Below, piece after piece: positions 38,604 to 51,035 of a stretch of DNA of 64,000 bases. Source of the stretch: Calvatia gigantea (Eukaryota; Basidiomycota; Agaricomycetes; Agaricales; Lycoperdaceae); NCBI GenBank assembly GCA_025093985.1, contig JACAAK010000004.1, positions 3,038,001 to 3,102,000 on the forward strand, in the 5' to 3' direction. Each line of letters starts with the position of its first letter. Position 1 is the first letter of the stretch. The position numbers and the translations under genes are program-made. The notes below the pieces were generated by a model. That model had not been told where the DNA came from and made no database searches. It saw only the letters and a list, made by a program, of their open reading frames with translations.

Positions 38604-40963
38604 ATGGCTCGCACACACGCCCGCGACGCCTCCCCCGACACTGACGGCAATGACCCAGTCAAGCTCATCAAACGTCTCAAGACCTCCCTCGACACTCCAC
38701 ACGATCCTACAGATCCAACCCCCTATTTTGCATCCGGTGTATTCGATCACAACAATATCGCAAGGCTGTATTCCACATACAACACTACAGATCCTTTCAA
38801 GCATGCCCTTGTTGAGAAACTCTTCCAGGACGACCTCCTCGTCAAGGTCAAGGATGAGTGTATCTCCCAGCTCAGCTTCACCGAGAAGGAGACAGACATC
38901 TACAAGGTGAAGTGTCTGACCCCTTTCCACGCTGTCCCCTCTGCTCACGTTTTCGCCCGCAGGTCAACCAAACCGGCGACCTTGCCTCGCTTAATTACCT
39001 CACTCCCGACCAGGTTTCCCTCCTTTCTAATCTCCTCACCCTCCGCGATGCGCTCTACTCCATAAAATTCCGTAACTTTTTGCGTGCAGTGACTGGCTGC
39101 GGTCCCCTTTCTGGTATTAAACAGGATATGTCTGTCAACTCGTACGCAAAGGGTTGTCACCTCCTCAATCACGACGATGTCATTGGTACCAGACGAGTTT
39201 CGTACATTCTTTATATGCCCCTTCCCCACTATCAAATGTGGCAGAGGGATTGGGGAGGTGCCTTGGAACTTTACCCCGTATCCGTGAATAGCGATGGCGT
39301 TCCCGAGCCAGACCCTATCCCCAGCAAAACCATTCCTCCGAGTTGGAATCAGTTTATCTTTTTTGAAGTCCAACCAGGCAAAAGCTTCCACGCCGTCGAA
39401 GAAGTCGTGATAGGCGGCGAGGAAGACGGACGCGAACGCCTCAGCATCAGCGGTTGGTTCCATGCAGCACAGGAGGGTGAGGAAGGCTACGTTGGTGAAG
39501 AGTCCAACCCCGACTCCGGATACAAAAGCTCACGAGAACAACTCGTACGTATCTTCCCTCTTTCCACCTCAGTTTTATCAATAGCCACCCTTCACAGCAA
39601 TCGACTACAACTGTTTTCAAGCAATATCCTTCCACTGATGAAGAGGCACTTGCGACCGCCACAACCTTGTCCGAAATTCACCGTGAATTCCTAAACGAGT
39701 TCCTCAACCCTGTCTATCTCCAACCTCGGACTATGCAGGCTCTCGCCGCCCGGTTCGCGGAAGAGTCCTCCCTCGAACTTCACCAATTCCTCAATCACGC
39801 ACTAGCGGAAGCACTCGAACCCCGCCTCCGCGAACTTGACGCAAGAGACGGTCTAGGACCCGACCGCCCTAACCCTATCCCGCCTTACGTTGCTGGTACC
39901 TCTGCTAATAACACTTCGGGTACATCCCCTTTTTCCAATAACAAAACTAGCAGCAGCCATAATGGACCTTACTTTGATTCTCTCTCTCCAGCTCCCCCTC
40001 ACGCGAGTACCAGTACTTCAACCCCTCGAAAAACTGCAAGTTCAGGCACCCCTCACCAATTCCACAACGCGGGCCATTCCAACTGGATCATCCGCCGCCC
40101 ACCACACAAATGGCGTTATTGTACCCTCGCACCTCGCTCTAACTGGCAAACCCGTCGTAGCAGTCACACCACGAGCAGCAAATGTCTCTTCTGATGAAAT
40201 CCTCCGATCGTTACAGGATGAACTATTACCCTCGGAGGCTTTTCGTGCCTGGTTGGCTATTGTTGCGGGATTGATGCCGTTAGGATGGCTCACTGAGGCC
40301 AGGAGGTTTAGACCTGGATTGGATTACACTCTCGCGACGAGCGAGGAGAAGGAAGCGAGGTTGGATGTCGTGCTTGGGTTGACGCCCGAGGCGAGACCAT
40401 CGAAAGACGGAGGTAGTGGGCCGAGAGGCTGGCAAGCTGCTGAGTGGGGCGGCTGGGAAGTATGTTTCTTTTTTTTTTTTTTCGATTGCCTGCGAATCAG
40501 AATGCTGATTACATTCTCTTAGTGTTATATGGCTCCGCACAACGAGGAAGATGATCCCGCGGTGTATAGGTCCGGGAGGCGCAAAAAGGCTGCAGACGCA
40601 CACCCTCCACCTACCGGAACTTCATCGGCATCCAAACCTGCGCCCATGGATGTTGAAACACCACCAGCGCATAAGTCAACACCGCCCCTTGAAAAATATG
40701 CCGAAATGAAGGGGACAGCTCCAGAAGATGGGGATGTTGAAATCGGCCAAGAGGATGAAGAGGACAGCACATTACTGACCGTTCAGCCTGGGTACAACCG
40801 ACTGCTGTTGGTCTTGCGAGATGAGCGGGTGATGCGATTTGTCAAATACATTTCCGCTGCTGCAGAAGGATCGAGGTGGGATATATGCGGCGAGTATGAA
40901 GTAGGAATGTTTCGGGAAGAAGATGTGGAAGTGGGAAGTGTGGAGAGTACTAAAGAGGAGTGA
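38604..40963 (+). CDS. TPA1: TPA1/OFD1-type prolyl hydroxylase (2-oxoglutarate/Fe(II) oxygenase, OGFOD1 homolog)
   Basis: Five exons (38604-38906, 38963-39544, 39598-40120, 40164-40459, 40523-40963) give 714 residues. The family hydroxylates a proline of ribosomal protein uS12 and, in fission yeast, links oxygen to SREBP stability. The N-terminal oxygenase domain carries the iron triad: His and Asp in CHLLNHDDVIGTRRVSYILY, the distal His in FFEVQPGKSFHAVEEV, and the 2-oxoglutarate Arg in RERLSISGWFHAAQ. The second, Ofd1-type C-terminal domain includes EFLNEFLNPVYLQPRTMQAL, ARRFRPGLDYTLATSEEKEA and GYNRLLLVLRDERVMRFVKY. The third intron would be only 43 nt (or 40 nt with an alternative AG); it has a good CTAAC branch site but an equally simple reading is a +1 base. 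Another intron carries a T-run near 40,470. Divergent from GatB. Confidence 0.93.
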
Positions 40964-41973
40964 AAGGAGTGAGAGTGCCGCGGCGTGAGCGCCTAACGTG
41001 ACATTTGCAACATCGACAGCCACTCTCTTGTTTTCCGGGCTCGAACTTTGATTTCTCGCTTTCTAGCTCCGCTATGGTCGTCCTTCGCTCATCTGGTCTT
41101 CGTTGTCTTCAAAACCTGGTTTCCATTCGCTTCTAGGATTTTTGGGTCCTCTTGCACCTCGCTTCTGCCTCTCTACATCTTATCGCCTTGTCCATTGTTT
41201 ATATGCGACACTGTTCCTTCGACCCTTACCCTTTTGTGATTCCCTCTTTCAAGACAAATACACGCACCGCCTCGTCGTGTTTCACAACAGAAAGTCACGT
41301 TTACCATTTGCTTTGCAACCGTTACCCTTTCATGTAATCAGATATCCACCCATTGATTTACGAAAACGTGGGTTCCTGCGCTGGGTGGCAACATGTCAAT
41401 ACTCAACGCCAGGTCTTAACCGCAAATGCATACCTTTCTTCCGTGCTATCCAAAGTTTTCTACAAGCCGCTGCCGTGCAAGTAATTAGAAGAGGGAAACG
41501 CGCAGCCCCTGGAGACTCTTCAAGAAAACTTAAAGTTGGGCGAGTTGTTGGATAAATGATGTTTCGAGATGATAACGTCATGGGAAACCGCCAATTAATC
41601 AATTGGGCGTGGATGGGGGAAAGATCGCGCGCTGGAGGAGACTGGTAGTTTACCAAACTATGGACATTGCCTGTGAGGCCTTGAGGATTTGTATGTATGT
41701 CCACGCACCCGTTCATTAAGTAGTCAGAAAGTTGGAGAAAACACGAAGCCAATCTGACACTTGTGTATTGTGAATTGATTATACGCTAAGCTGACTATAA
41801 TCACCTCGGCATTCCCTTGTTTACCGTGTTAAAGAGTCTGGTCCCCAAAATGAATCTACGAAATTTATAAACAATGCCCCAGGATCCATCCGATCCATTT
41901 AGAGCAAGTCAATTACTTATGATGTGGCGCCCTTGAGAAACACCGCAAGTAAAATGGTCTGATCAGCTAACGG
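40964..41973. other. Intergenic region
   Basis: About 1 kb. Overlapping short frames on both strands near 41,050-41,550 have no resemblance to known families. No RNA gene is seen. Confidence 0.4.
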
Positions 41974-43727
41974 TCAAATGTCCTCTCCTGACGGTGCCTC
42001 CCACTCCCGGCTGGGAGCCCTTGGCAGCGACGACGATGAGCGATTGTCCTTCCAACTCCTCAACGACACTGTTGTGCTGGTTCCATATTTTGTTGGTTCC
42101 CACCCCAACTCAAGGTCATCTTCCTTCTCTAGTTGCATGAGTTTGTTGAACTCAGCGATGAATCCGAGCCTGCTAATCTCTCCCGTCGAGCCTGCCAACA
42201 GAATCCCTGTATCCACCACCGTTCCAATTTGAAGTGCAACTTTACGATTATGCCGCACTGAATAGACCTAGTATGTGTGCCGTAAATCAGCAATTAGATC
42301 CAAAAAGGCAATTGAGAGAAATGAGAGGAAAACAAGGGGACTCGGCAGAAGTAGAGAGAGAGGCATTGTGAGGCGACCAAGAGCGCAAGAAAGCACACAA
42401 ACCTCGCTTTTGAACCGTTCAATCCCCCCTTCGGTTTTGAATGAGCCACTTGCAGAGGACGGCGTCTGTGGGGGGTTTGGACACCTGAATGCCGTACCAA
42501 CTGCCCATCTTAGCTCTGTACCACGACGGTAGGGACGAGGGTAGACTAAGGACAGGGACAGCGGAGCAAAGAGCGGGGATCTGGTAGCGGGTTGCGCCCA
42601 CTAGGGCATCAGGGCTCAAGTCCCTGCTCTTGTTCGGCCTTAGCTTCAATTTCCATTTCCCTGGTGATTTGTGTTTCCCGCCCTCCTTTTCGACAGCTGT
42701 ATGCGTACCGGGGATTGAAATGCGAGGATGATGTTGATCGTTTGGCGTGACCGATTTGAGGGGTTTGAAGGTTTTGCTTTTCGGTTCGAGGGTAGGAGGT
42801 ATATCAAGCCCGTGTCTCAATCGAACGGCATGTAGGATCGTGGCACAATACCAGAAACAGTTACTCGTGAGGATGCGGTACGCTGGTTCAGCTTGTTTTA
42901 GCGTGCAGGCAAGCACTACAAGTTCAAACATGTATAGAGGACGGTGGCGGCGAACGGGGAAGGGGATATTTTCTGAGGGCGTCGTAGGAAAGGCAGATGA
43001 GAGGACTTTTTGGGTCTCAAGGTTATCTGTTAGATTGTAGAATTCGGGTTTCGCGCAAACGGATTCGGGCGTAGCAGGCGGGACGGTAGTGCCATGGGGG
43101 AGAGAATCTAACGAAGGCAAAGACAAGACAGCCACAACTTCATCTTGTTCGTGCACCCAGGGATTTTTGAGAATATAGACAAGGTCTTCTGCGCCTCCCT
43201 CGCCAGTGAGAGGACCAAACACAGAAGCCGGAGCAGTTTCTGACCCCCATGCCAACGCACTGTTCAATACATCCCGGAAAGAAGAAACAAAGGCGATGAT
43301 TCCCGAGCCCGCCGCCTGCCACTTTGTGGTAAATCGTATAAACGGGATTCGTCGATTGACCAGAGTATCATCGCCCTCCTTACCACCACCGCCATCGCCA
43401 GCAACATCACGGTCGCTATCGTTAGTTCCGAAAGGCCCGTCCTTCGATCCCCCTTTTGGAACAGCTTTCGAAACGGCCACGAGGACGGCTTCGTTCAAGC
43501 ATGAGATAAAGGACCTGCTGTTCGGAATTAATACCATCCGCATCGTGTACGACGGCAATGAGGTATTCGTGGTTCGACGCCCTCCAGGTGGCCTTCAGGA
43601 CCCTCAGTTCTGATACATACAGCCGGTCCAATTTGCTTCCCGATGTATTCATCAAGGAGTAGAACCAGAGAATGGAACTGAGGTATTGGACATTCATGCC
43701 TCCTGGAATAGGAAATTGGTCTAGCAT
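41974..43727 (-). CDS. Agaric-type protein of unknown function
   Basis: The N-terminal part (ATG candidates at 43,727 and 43,649) reads ELRVLKATWRASNHEYLIAV, VVHDADGINSEQQVLYLMLE. The main part (to 42,419) reads RRIPFIRFTTKWQAAGSGII, LYMFELVVLACTLKQAEPAY and LTSNCFWYCATILHAVRLRH. I recognise this order, a start like LRVLKA..R.S.HE, then L..LA...K....Y....NCYWYA..I, from large families of agaric proteins without known function. The two parts are in different frames: a +1 shift near 43,480-43,510 is needed and no intron explains it. A possible last exon lies at 41,974-42,258 (FIAEFNKLMQLEKEDDLELG), reached by an intron I could not fix. A decayed relative follows at 44,797-45,600. Confidence 0.55.
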
Positions 43728-44796
43728 TTTTGGGAACCTGTAGAGCTTGCGGATGGAAACTGCGGATGTAGGTCTTTTGAAATATGCAAAGTGAAAGGGA
43801 AGGATAGATTGATAAGCTTGGAGATTGGAGGTTCGGGATACCTATAGAGAAGTGGGAAAGGCGAAAGATGCGGCCGAAGGGAGTTATTCCGTGTACAAAA
43901 GAGTTCTTAATGTGACAGGTAGACACCACGGGTTTACAGCATGATCCTAGGATGATGCGCCTTAAGCGAGAGTACGGCAGATATTGGTTCATCCTGGAAC
44001 ACACAGCACACATGCACTTTAGAATTTCAGGTAGATACTACTCAGCCGAAGGAATTAGTTATTGGCTTAGCCCTAGTCTATGTCCGCCGCGTCTTAGCAA
44101 GAGTGGGGGAGGATATCACCCTCATTATCATCGCACACACCGGTGCATACACCAACGTTCATCCACCAAAAAGGAAATATGACTCTCTTTGTACCCAAAA
44201 GTGATCCACAATGGTGAGAAATACTTATTTGCGAAGATAACGCGAGGGTCTTGCCCTTTTCAAGGTGATACAACGCGGCCCGGGTGCTTACCGCTCTCCT
44301 CAGCTTTCTCCAATCACATTGAAAAGGAATTCCCGATAAGCGACAATACGTGTTCCTGATCACAAATTGCTGGGTGGAAGTGACATTGTCTGTGCATTAG
44401 TGATTCACCCTCACCTCGACCAGACGCGTACATTGGACCTCATGATCACAGACCTCACACATAAACGGTGCTACGAAATACCATCCTACATATTCCTATC
44501 GTCCGATGGATAGCAGTGGGATATGCATTTACAGAACAAAGAAATGCCAGGGTCGGGTCCAGTCCATCATATATTTAACGACGGCCCACGGACGGCCGAA
44601 GGTGCTCTTTTGGGTGCCTGGCGATGTGATTGTGCGGTGTGGTGGTGCTGCTTGGAGATTTAGACCCTACCCCTCCCCCCTGATCCAAGTTTAAGTATCC
44701 TCTCGCTCCTGATCGTATGAGCTGAGGTCCATATCAACACCTTTCATAGGACCACATCCACCTCCCTGCCGCTATGGAATGATTTTGCCTCGGAAA
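43728..44796. other. Intergenic region between the unknown gene and its decayed paralog
   Basis: About 1.07 kb with short frames only and no recognised motif. Confidence 0.4.
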
Positions 44797-45600
44797 CTAA
44801 ATAAAGGCCAATGTGTAGCTCAAAAAGACAAGGATCCCACGGATTCCACCTTTGGATGGTTTACTTGCTTCTTCTGTTCTGGTGGGCAGTTCGTGGAGAG
44901 CACGATCTACCGGGTTTTCCATAAATCTCTGGCGACCTTGGATTTCTCGTTCCTTGGCGGACAGAGAGGTATCGGAGTCCTGTCTCAATAACGAAGAGTG
45001 CAGGATCACGGCACGGTGCCAGTAATAACTGGTATTGGGTGATACTCCGGTCTGGTACGGTTGGGCGCACAGGCAGCCGCCAACAGTGAAAAAAGTTGCA
45101 CCGCATGTACAAGTCCCACTAGAGTCACGGAATCCGGGGATGGGTCCTGGGCCAGTAAAGTGGCGTAGCAAAAGACCAGCGGAGGCGAGGGCAAGACTGC
45201 CATAACTTCGTCCTGTTGCCGTGGTTGGAGTTTCTCGAAACTATAAGCCAGAACGATGCACTCCCTCTGCTCACGAGAAGAGTAAGAACAGTGATCGACC
45301 CACATGCGAATCCGTTCTTCAACAAATTTCAGACAGGTGTTGAATAGAGTCGCGGTCGTGTGTTCATCAGGTGCCATTCCACCGCCAGCAGTTCAGGGCT
45401 CCAATTCCAAGTTGACCCCGTAGTTGACCAGCATGTTCTTTTAAGATGGTTTTTTTAGGTGGGTCGCCCACATACATGATTGCTGTCGTAAGAAAAACAA
45501 ATGGCCCGAAGCCTGAACAGCACTGTCGCAAAAATTGGTCTAGGAGGGAGACTATCAAGTTGTAGAACTCCAAGGAGAAAATAGAACAAGGAACAATGGC
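44797..45600 (-). pseudogene. Decayed paralog of the unknown gene at 41,974-43,727
   Basis: Fragments in different minus-strand frames keep the order of the neighbour. 45,006-45,377 carries VLAYSFEKLQPRQQDEVMAV followed by LPSPPL, matching LVYILKNPWVHEQDEVVAVL followed by SLPSL in the neighbour. TRPEYHPI, then in another frame YYWHRAVILHSSLLRQDS, correspond to AEPAYRIL and FWYCATILHAVRLRHG. The frame changes at least once between these blocks and no ATG-to-stop model covers them. This fits a tandem duplicate that has lost its reading frame; as an alternative, sequence errors could have broken a live copy. Confidence 0.6.
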
Positions 45601-45791
45601 TGAATTTCCGTGCTAGGCAGAGCTTCCAATTTGATGTATAAGTGTCATAAGACTGTATCGCAACTCGGGATGAAGACCAGAAGTGAGGGTGGGGCGTTTT
45701 TGACGGTAGGAAGAGAATGTCGTTATGCAAAGAGCGACGACGGATTGAGTCTGATTCGTTTTGTCCATGCGCCCAAAACAACAGGAGAATT

Positions 45792-47302
45792 TCAAAATGT
45801 AATTTTCTGACCTTGGCTGGGTACAATAGCTGAGCTCTCGCGTTTGGCAAACGCGAGTGCTGCCCCCGGTTTCAGACGTCCCCTCGGGTTTCCTTGGTGC
45901 CTACTCCCCTTATCCCTCTGACGAGTTCCCTCGGGTCTGTTCGAGATGAAAGACGACCTCGGTGCAGGGCCATCCGACGTAGGGTCAACCTCCGCCGCCT
46001 CTCTTTTCTCATGATCCCTCCGTGTATGTGGTGGATCCCTCCGTGTCTCTGGCTTCCTTTCGGGCTTTCCACTGAGGGTACTGGAATCTGTCCCGACCTT
46101 TGCCTTGTGAGCTCTCGGTGCCCCCCGTCGAACAGCTTCGGCGCTGGCGTATTCGACGACGAGCTCCCTCCCATTCAGATGGTGATTCCTGGGGTTTATT
46201 AAAGCACTCGTCGCATGATCTGTGGTAGCAAAATCGACGAAGGCAAATCTAAACTTGGGAGTCAAGATTTCCGCCGCATCCGTATAATTCTTGGGGAAAG
46301 TGACATACCCTTTGCACCTCCCTGAGTCTTCGAAGGTCCCCATCCGCACTTTACGTATCCAAGATTCCCCTTTCTCCTCTTGGCCGTTTGTGATCCCTCC
46401 CTCATTGAGCATTTCTTTTTGTTTGCCTTTTTCACGATGAGCGCCCAAAAGCTCTCGTATTGAGTCCTCCGTCGTGTCGAAGCCAAGATTCCCGAAGAAG
46501 AGAGTGGGCGCAGGTAGCTGCTTTTGATTTTTTAGGATCTTTTGGGCGGTTTTTGATAAGTGACTTCTTGACGCCGTTCACAGTCAACGTCGTTTCCAAT
46601 GCAGGCTGATTCGGCCGTCCAGTGAAATCATCACCTACAAAAGTTAGCGGTTCTGGGCTGGGCATCAAGTGAGGTAGAAATACCATCTTTTATTAACAGT
46701 TTTCGTCCCAGCAAATGTTGTTCAGAAAGCGTAATGGCCTTGTGTTTCGCTTCAAGAGTGTCAAAATCCACATATGCAAACCTGCGAAATCGGTCAATAA
46801 TGCATCCTTGGCCGGTGGAGAGAGCAGATACGAACCCACGATTCTCCACCCTCAATCCGGGTCCTTTCCCAGCCTTCGTAGGCATATTGATTCTCGTAAC
46901 TTCGCCGGCAGCCCGATCCTTGAAGAACGTCCGCAGGTCATCCTCTGTTGTCTTGAACGAGATATTTCCAACCCATATAGAATTTTGTCTCTTCAAATCC
47001 TTATCATCCTTGAGCTGGGCAGCTGCAGTTCCGTCTTTCAATTTCCTTTTCTTCTTTGCCATTGTATAGCTCTCTTCGTTATTTTCTTGTTGTTGTCTTT
47101 TCCTCTTGTCCTCTTTCTTCTTTTGCTTCCGTCTAGCAGCGTGCGATAGCACCAGGGAGTCGTCTTCGACAGAAGCAATAGGCTTGCCATCCTCGCTATC
47201 TTCGCTCGAGCCCAAGTCCTTGTCAGAACTATCTGAGTCAACAGCGTCTTCGGCAGTTCGTTTTCGCTTGTGATTTGGAGCTCTGGTTGACGAGGAGCTC
47301 AT
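45792..47302 (-). CDS. NOP13: Nop13-like nucleolar protein with two RRMs
   Basis: Four exons: 46836-47302, 46684-46781, 46309-46634 and 45792-46248. The N-terminus is acidic then strongly basic (RRKQKKKEDKRKRQQQ), as in nucleolar proteins. RRM1: NSIWVGNISFKTTEDDLRTF (RNP2) and RGFAYVDFDT (RNP1). RRM2: PAPTLFFGNLGFDTTEDSIR and KGFAFVDFAT. The tail is Arg/Lys-rich (ETRRDPPHTRRDHEKRE). The layout matches yeast Nop13, a pre-60S/90S-associated protein. In exon 3 the frame must move by +1 between DGDDFTGRPNQ (old frame) and SKTAQKILKNQKQLPAPTLF (new frame), within about 46,540-46,580; no intron fits. CACGTGATC lies 61 bp upstream of the ATG. Family confident, exact ortholog likely. Confidence 0.85.
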
Positions 47303-47831
47303 CTTATACGAGTCATGACTTCACTGAACTGGAAGTCAGTGACCAAAAATCTGATCGTTTGGCACGTGATCGATTAATGATGAGGATTTGTGATTCAAAA
47401 AGTTGGGCACCAGTTGTCAGGGAAAATATAATGCTAGGAATGAACGAATGTCGGGCGTGTAGCGCGCGATGTGATTATGGCACGGGGTATATGGTATAAC
47501 ACTTAGAATGGTGTCTAAACGGGTGGTTGGTTGATCGAGTAGGAAGATGTGTACTCTACATTACGGACCCTAAATGTACACCCACCAGTAAGAAGGGAAA
47601 AGCTGAACTGCGCGGTGAGAGCATGCGCTGAAAGAATGTAAAAAATGGGAGTGAGTGTGCGTATGGGTTATAGAGGTTGACTGAATGCCTGGAAGTGGGT
47701 CGAATGAATGAGGGGTAGCTGTGGCGCTGGGGACAATATCCACAACAAAGAAACAAACAATGCACACTAAAAGAAAAGCAAGAGAAGATCGTGTTAGCTC
47801 TAGAGAGCTTCATCCCCAAATTTTGGACCCT
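47303..47831. other. Intergenic region upstream of the Nop13-like gene
   Basis: About 530 bases: promoter of the Nop13-like gene at its left end and the 3' end of the tail-anchored gene at its right end. No gene is seen. Confidence 0.5.
47363..47371. promoter_or_regulatory. CACGTGATC element upstream of the Nop13-like gene
   Basis: CACGTGATC lies 61 bp upstream of the ATG at 47,302. This is the same nonamer as before the DSC2-like gene and PAPS reductase. Function is inferred. Confidence 0.35.
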
Positions 47832-50360
47832 CTACTTCATCGACAAGGTCCTCTTCCTCTCCACATCCCTCAATACCGACTTCGGTCCCTTCCTTGCCAT
47901 GGCCCATAGAAACACCAGCATGATAATAATGAACTGCAACCACATCCACAACTCGACCATGACTGCGCCGAACCTCGACTTGGTGACTTCGTTGTCCCGG
48001 GATCGGGTGGTCAGCGAGCTCTCCTCGCTGTAAGACTCTCCTTCCTCAACGGCATCCGCAGTGACATGCTCTCCATCCACTTCGTCAAGCGATTCTTTCG
48101 CATCGGCGTATTGCTCATAATCGGGAGACGGAGAACGTGAAGTGTCAGCGCCTCGTTGTGTCGACGCGGTTCGCCCACCAAATTCATCCATTATAACCTG
48201 GAACGCAGTACCAAGGAGCTGACCGTCTGGAGGGATTCTTGTAGGGGTAGGGGAGGAATCATCGCCGGCAAATTTCTTTCGATGGACAAGGCCTGTGGTG
48301 GCTCCAAGGGACTCTGGATAACGGCCATCACTATAGGGGTAGTTGCGAGCCCGTAAAGAGCGCGCAACACGGAAACGTGGGGACATGTTTCCAATAAGTA
48401 AAGACTCTTGATGTTGCACTGCGGCGGCTAGCTTTTGAGGCGTCGGGGGCTCGATAGAAAGTTGCAACGAGTTGGTGGGCACGGACTGAGGGGTAGGTGG
48501 AATCTCCGATTGGCTTTCTTGGTGTATGGGTGCAACAGTGTGGGATGACTGTTGGGGTACCGGGGATGGAGATGCTGGAACAGACAGCAGACTGACATCC
48601 GAAAAGCTTCTTGGGCGCAAGTCGATTGAGTTTCTAACGTTGGTCCATCTGTCACCTAGCTCGTTTGCAAGATTCGGTCCCACAGAGACATCGGGTGGGG
48701 ATGAGAGCTCCCTTGACTGTGCGGGGGGTGAATAGAGACTCAAGGTCGAAAGCGCTGGAGACGCCAGTCCACCACTTCCAATAGAATACGAGGGTTGATG
48801 GTGAGGCTGATTCCAGGAGGTTTCATTGAATGGCACAGGTAAATTAGACTTAGTGGGTGTCGAGGAATTAGTGGGTGGGCCCTCGAACAAATCAATAACA
48901 TTGCCCCGACGCCGAAAATCATTTTTGTGGAAGCTCCTCTGACGCTTCACCTTGGCGGCGAGTAGTTGGGACTGTAAAGTGTGGCGTGAAGCAAGAAATT
49001 GGCTCGCGAGCCCACTGGGAACTTGATCTCTAGCCTCAGCATCTTCAAGGTCTTGCTGGCCACCGTCCTCGTTCAGGCGCTCATAGACCTTGGTCATGAA
49101 TTCAGTCTCTCGCTGAACTGCCTGAATTCTTGAAGTCGTCTCTATTTGTTGTTCGAGAATCCGAGTGTTCGTCGACTCAAGTTCTTGGATTTTCTCGAGC
49201 AATTTGACAATCAACTGGTTTTCCTGGTTGACGGGTGGTTGGATTTCTTCTTCTGCAACTATGGGTTCTTCTGTGAAGATGGATACCTCTTCTAGGGTCG
49301 ATAGTTCCGAACCATGAAACTGCCGTGTACCTACGCGGAACGGTGATGGCGCGTCCGGTGCAAAGTTCCGAATCCCTGGGTTTCCACCACCACCACCCAG
49401 AGCTGTGCCTCTCCTTAAGGCACTGAGCTTTGCCTTCTCTCTCCTTCTTCCTCTTCCATACCTCCTCAATAACTTTTTCCGCACCCAATCCGAAGCCAGC
49501 CTTGGCTTTCTCCTCCAACTCCTCGCTTCTCGCCTGGGTCTTTTCCAGCTCCCCTTTCAATACCGATAACTCTTTCTCCAGCCTCTTAAGCTCCCTCCGA
49601 CCAGCTATATCTGAGCTTGAAGCCTCCGACTCCAATTTCTCCAATTTCGAGAGTAACTCAGCATTCTGATCCGCCAGGAAACGATATGTCCACGGGAGGT
49701 GCAGAAATTCGCCGGTGTCGTGGATTGTAGTTGTACGACTTTGACAACATGTGGTCTGGAGGTGATGGGCTAGCCATGTCCAACGTGGACCAGCCGATTG
49801 AAAACGGAGGTCTCAGCGGGGACGGTGATAGACGAGGGCTGGGGCTTGGAGACGAGATCGGCTTCGCAATGGTATTAGGGGAGAGGGGTATTCTAGAAAG
49901 TAATACTTCGTGTTTGGTCTTCAAAGCCATGTTGCTCTCGTATAGAGTTTTACATGCCGCGGATGTGAGGGTAAGTTCTATGAAGCCACGTAAGGTTCAA
50001 TGAGTTTTGCAGTTCTAACGAGCAATCGGAAGGAAAAATCCTCGTAGAAGACATACCACTTTCCCTCTCCTTGATTAAAACGTCAGCTTTAACCAATAAA
50101 TCGGTCAATTCATCCCTTGATTTCTCATTTAACCACGACAAGTCGTCATCCAGGTTATTCACGCCAATATCTTCCCCTGCCGCGTCCCACTTGTCCAAAT
50201 TCGTACTTGCGTTCGTTATGCTGTCTATATCATCGCTACCGCTGGGGAAGGAAAATGTCGACGCATAAGCCGGAGGAGGCGTCGTAGAGCCCTTCAACAA
50301 TGACCGTCGCACCTTCGCAGGAGGTTTCGGTCTGCTGGGTGTTTCAATACGTGTTTGCAT
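47832..50360 (-). CDS. Tail-anchored coiled-coil protein of unknown function
   Basis: Exons start at the ATG 50,360 (MQTRIETPSRPKPPAKVRRS). Early conserved-looking block: LSWLNEKSRDELTDLLVKAD followed by VLIKERES, spliced to a block with TLYESNMALKTKHEVLLSRI. Then come a Ser/Pro linker and a coiled coil: LADQNAELLSKLEKLESEAS, ELKRLEKELSVLKGELEKTQ, with a second helix LLEKIQELESTNTRILEQQI. A long disordered region follows. Residues near the end, VELWMWLQFIIIMLVFLWAM, form a single transmembrane helix with a short basic tail, typical of tail-anchored proteins. A +1 shift is needed near 49,465-49,480 (between RKKEREGK and KAKLSALRRG). I have seen similar proteins only in basidiomycetes; organelle tethering or spindle-pole roles are guesses. 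Confidence 0.7.
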
Positions 50361-51035
50361 TTCTTGAATAGGGTATGACTCGTCGAATGTTGATTATCGA
50401 GGGGAGTCGTGTGGAATATCAACTCAAGTGAGTAGTAATGTAGCGAAAGACGGAAGTAGCAATAGGTGTTTAGAGAATTGTCTATGTCCAAATAAATGTC
50501 TTGGGTTATTCTGTTGGTTCGGGTCTGCTGCCCGACTGGTTGAGATATCAAGCCTCTTTAGCTGTGCGTTTTAGAATGCTCCTCTGGTATGGTCCGCGCC
50601 AGGTGTTGCGAAACGTCCAGAAAGGGGAAGAGAGCGCCACCGCGGAGTTGAACAAGTAAGGGAGGAGTTGGATCGCAAGTTAGTCCTGGAATGTACCAAC
50701 CACGTGCAAGGTGTTCAATGTTCTTACGTGTTACCAGTCACTGTCCTCTGCTGACACATCGGACAAAATCTCCTACACATATTTCACTCGTATAAACTCT
50801 GGGGAGGCGGGAAAAGTTATGCAACTTGAGTAATACTGTACAATCGTTCGTCTTGAAAAAGCGGGCCAGTAAGTTATATGGATGCGGTGTATAAAGACGT
50901 GGATCAAAAAGAACCTTCTCCCAGGTCGGAGAAATTGCCATGTAATCAGAAAAGGGGATTACAACATGGGATCCTACGGATCTCGAAAAGGTTTTCTCTT
51001 CCGAAAAAAAAAAAAAGACAAAGGACAAACTACAT
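50361..51035. other. Intergenic region
   Basis: About 675 bases: promoter of the tail-anchored gene and 3' end of the FG nucleoporin. CACGTG is at 50,701-50,706. A run of A occurs near 51,004-51,015. No gene. Confidence 0.5.

Noticed and set aside
44797..45600. Treating the minus frames here as an independent intact gene
   Set aside because: The blocks match the neighbouring gene but sit in different frames with no start-to-stop model.
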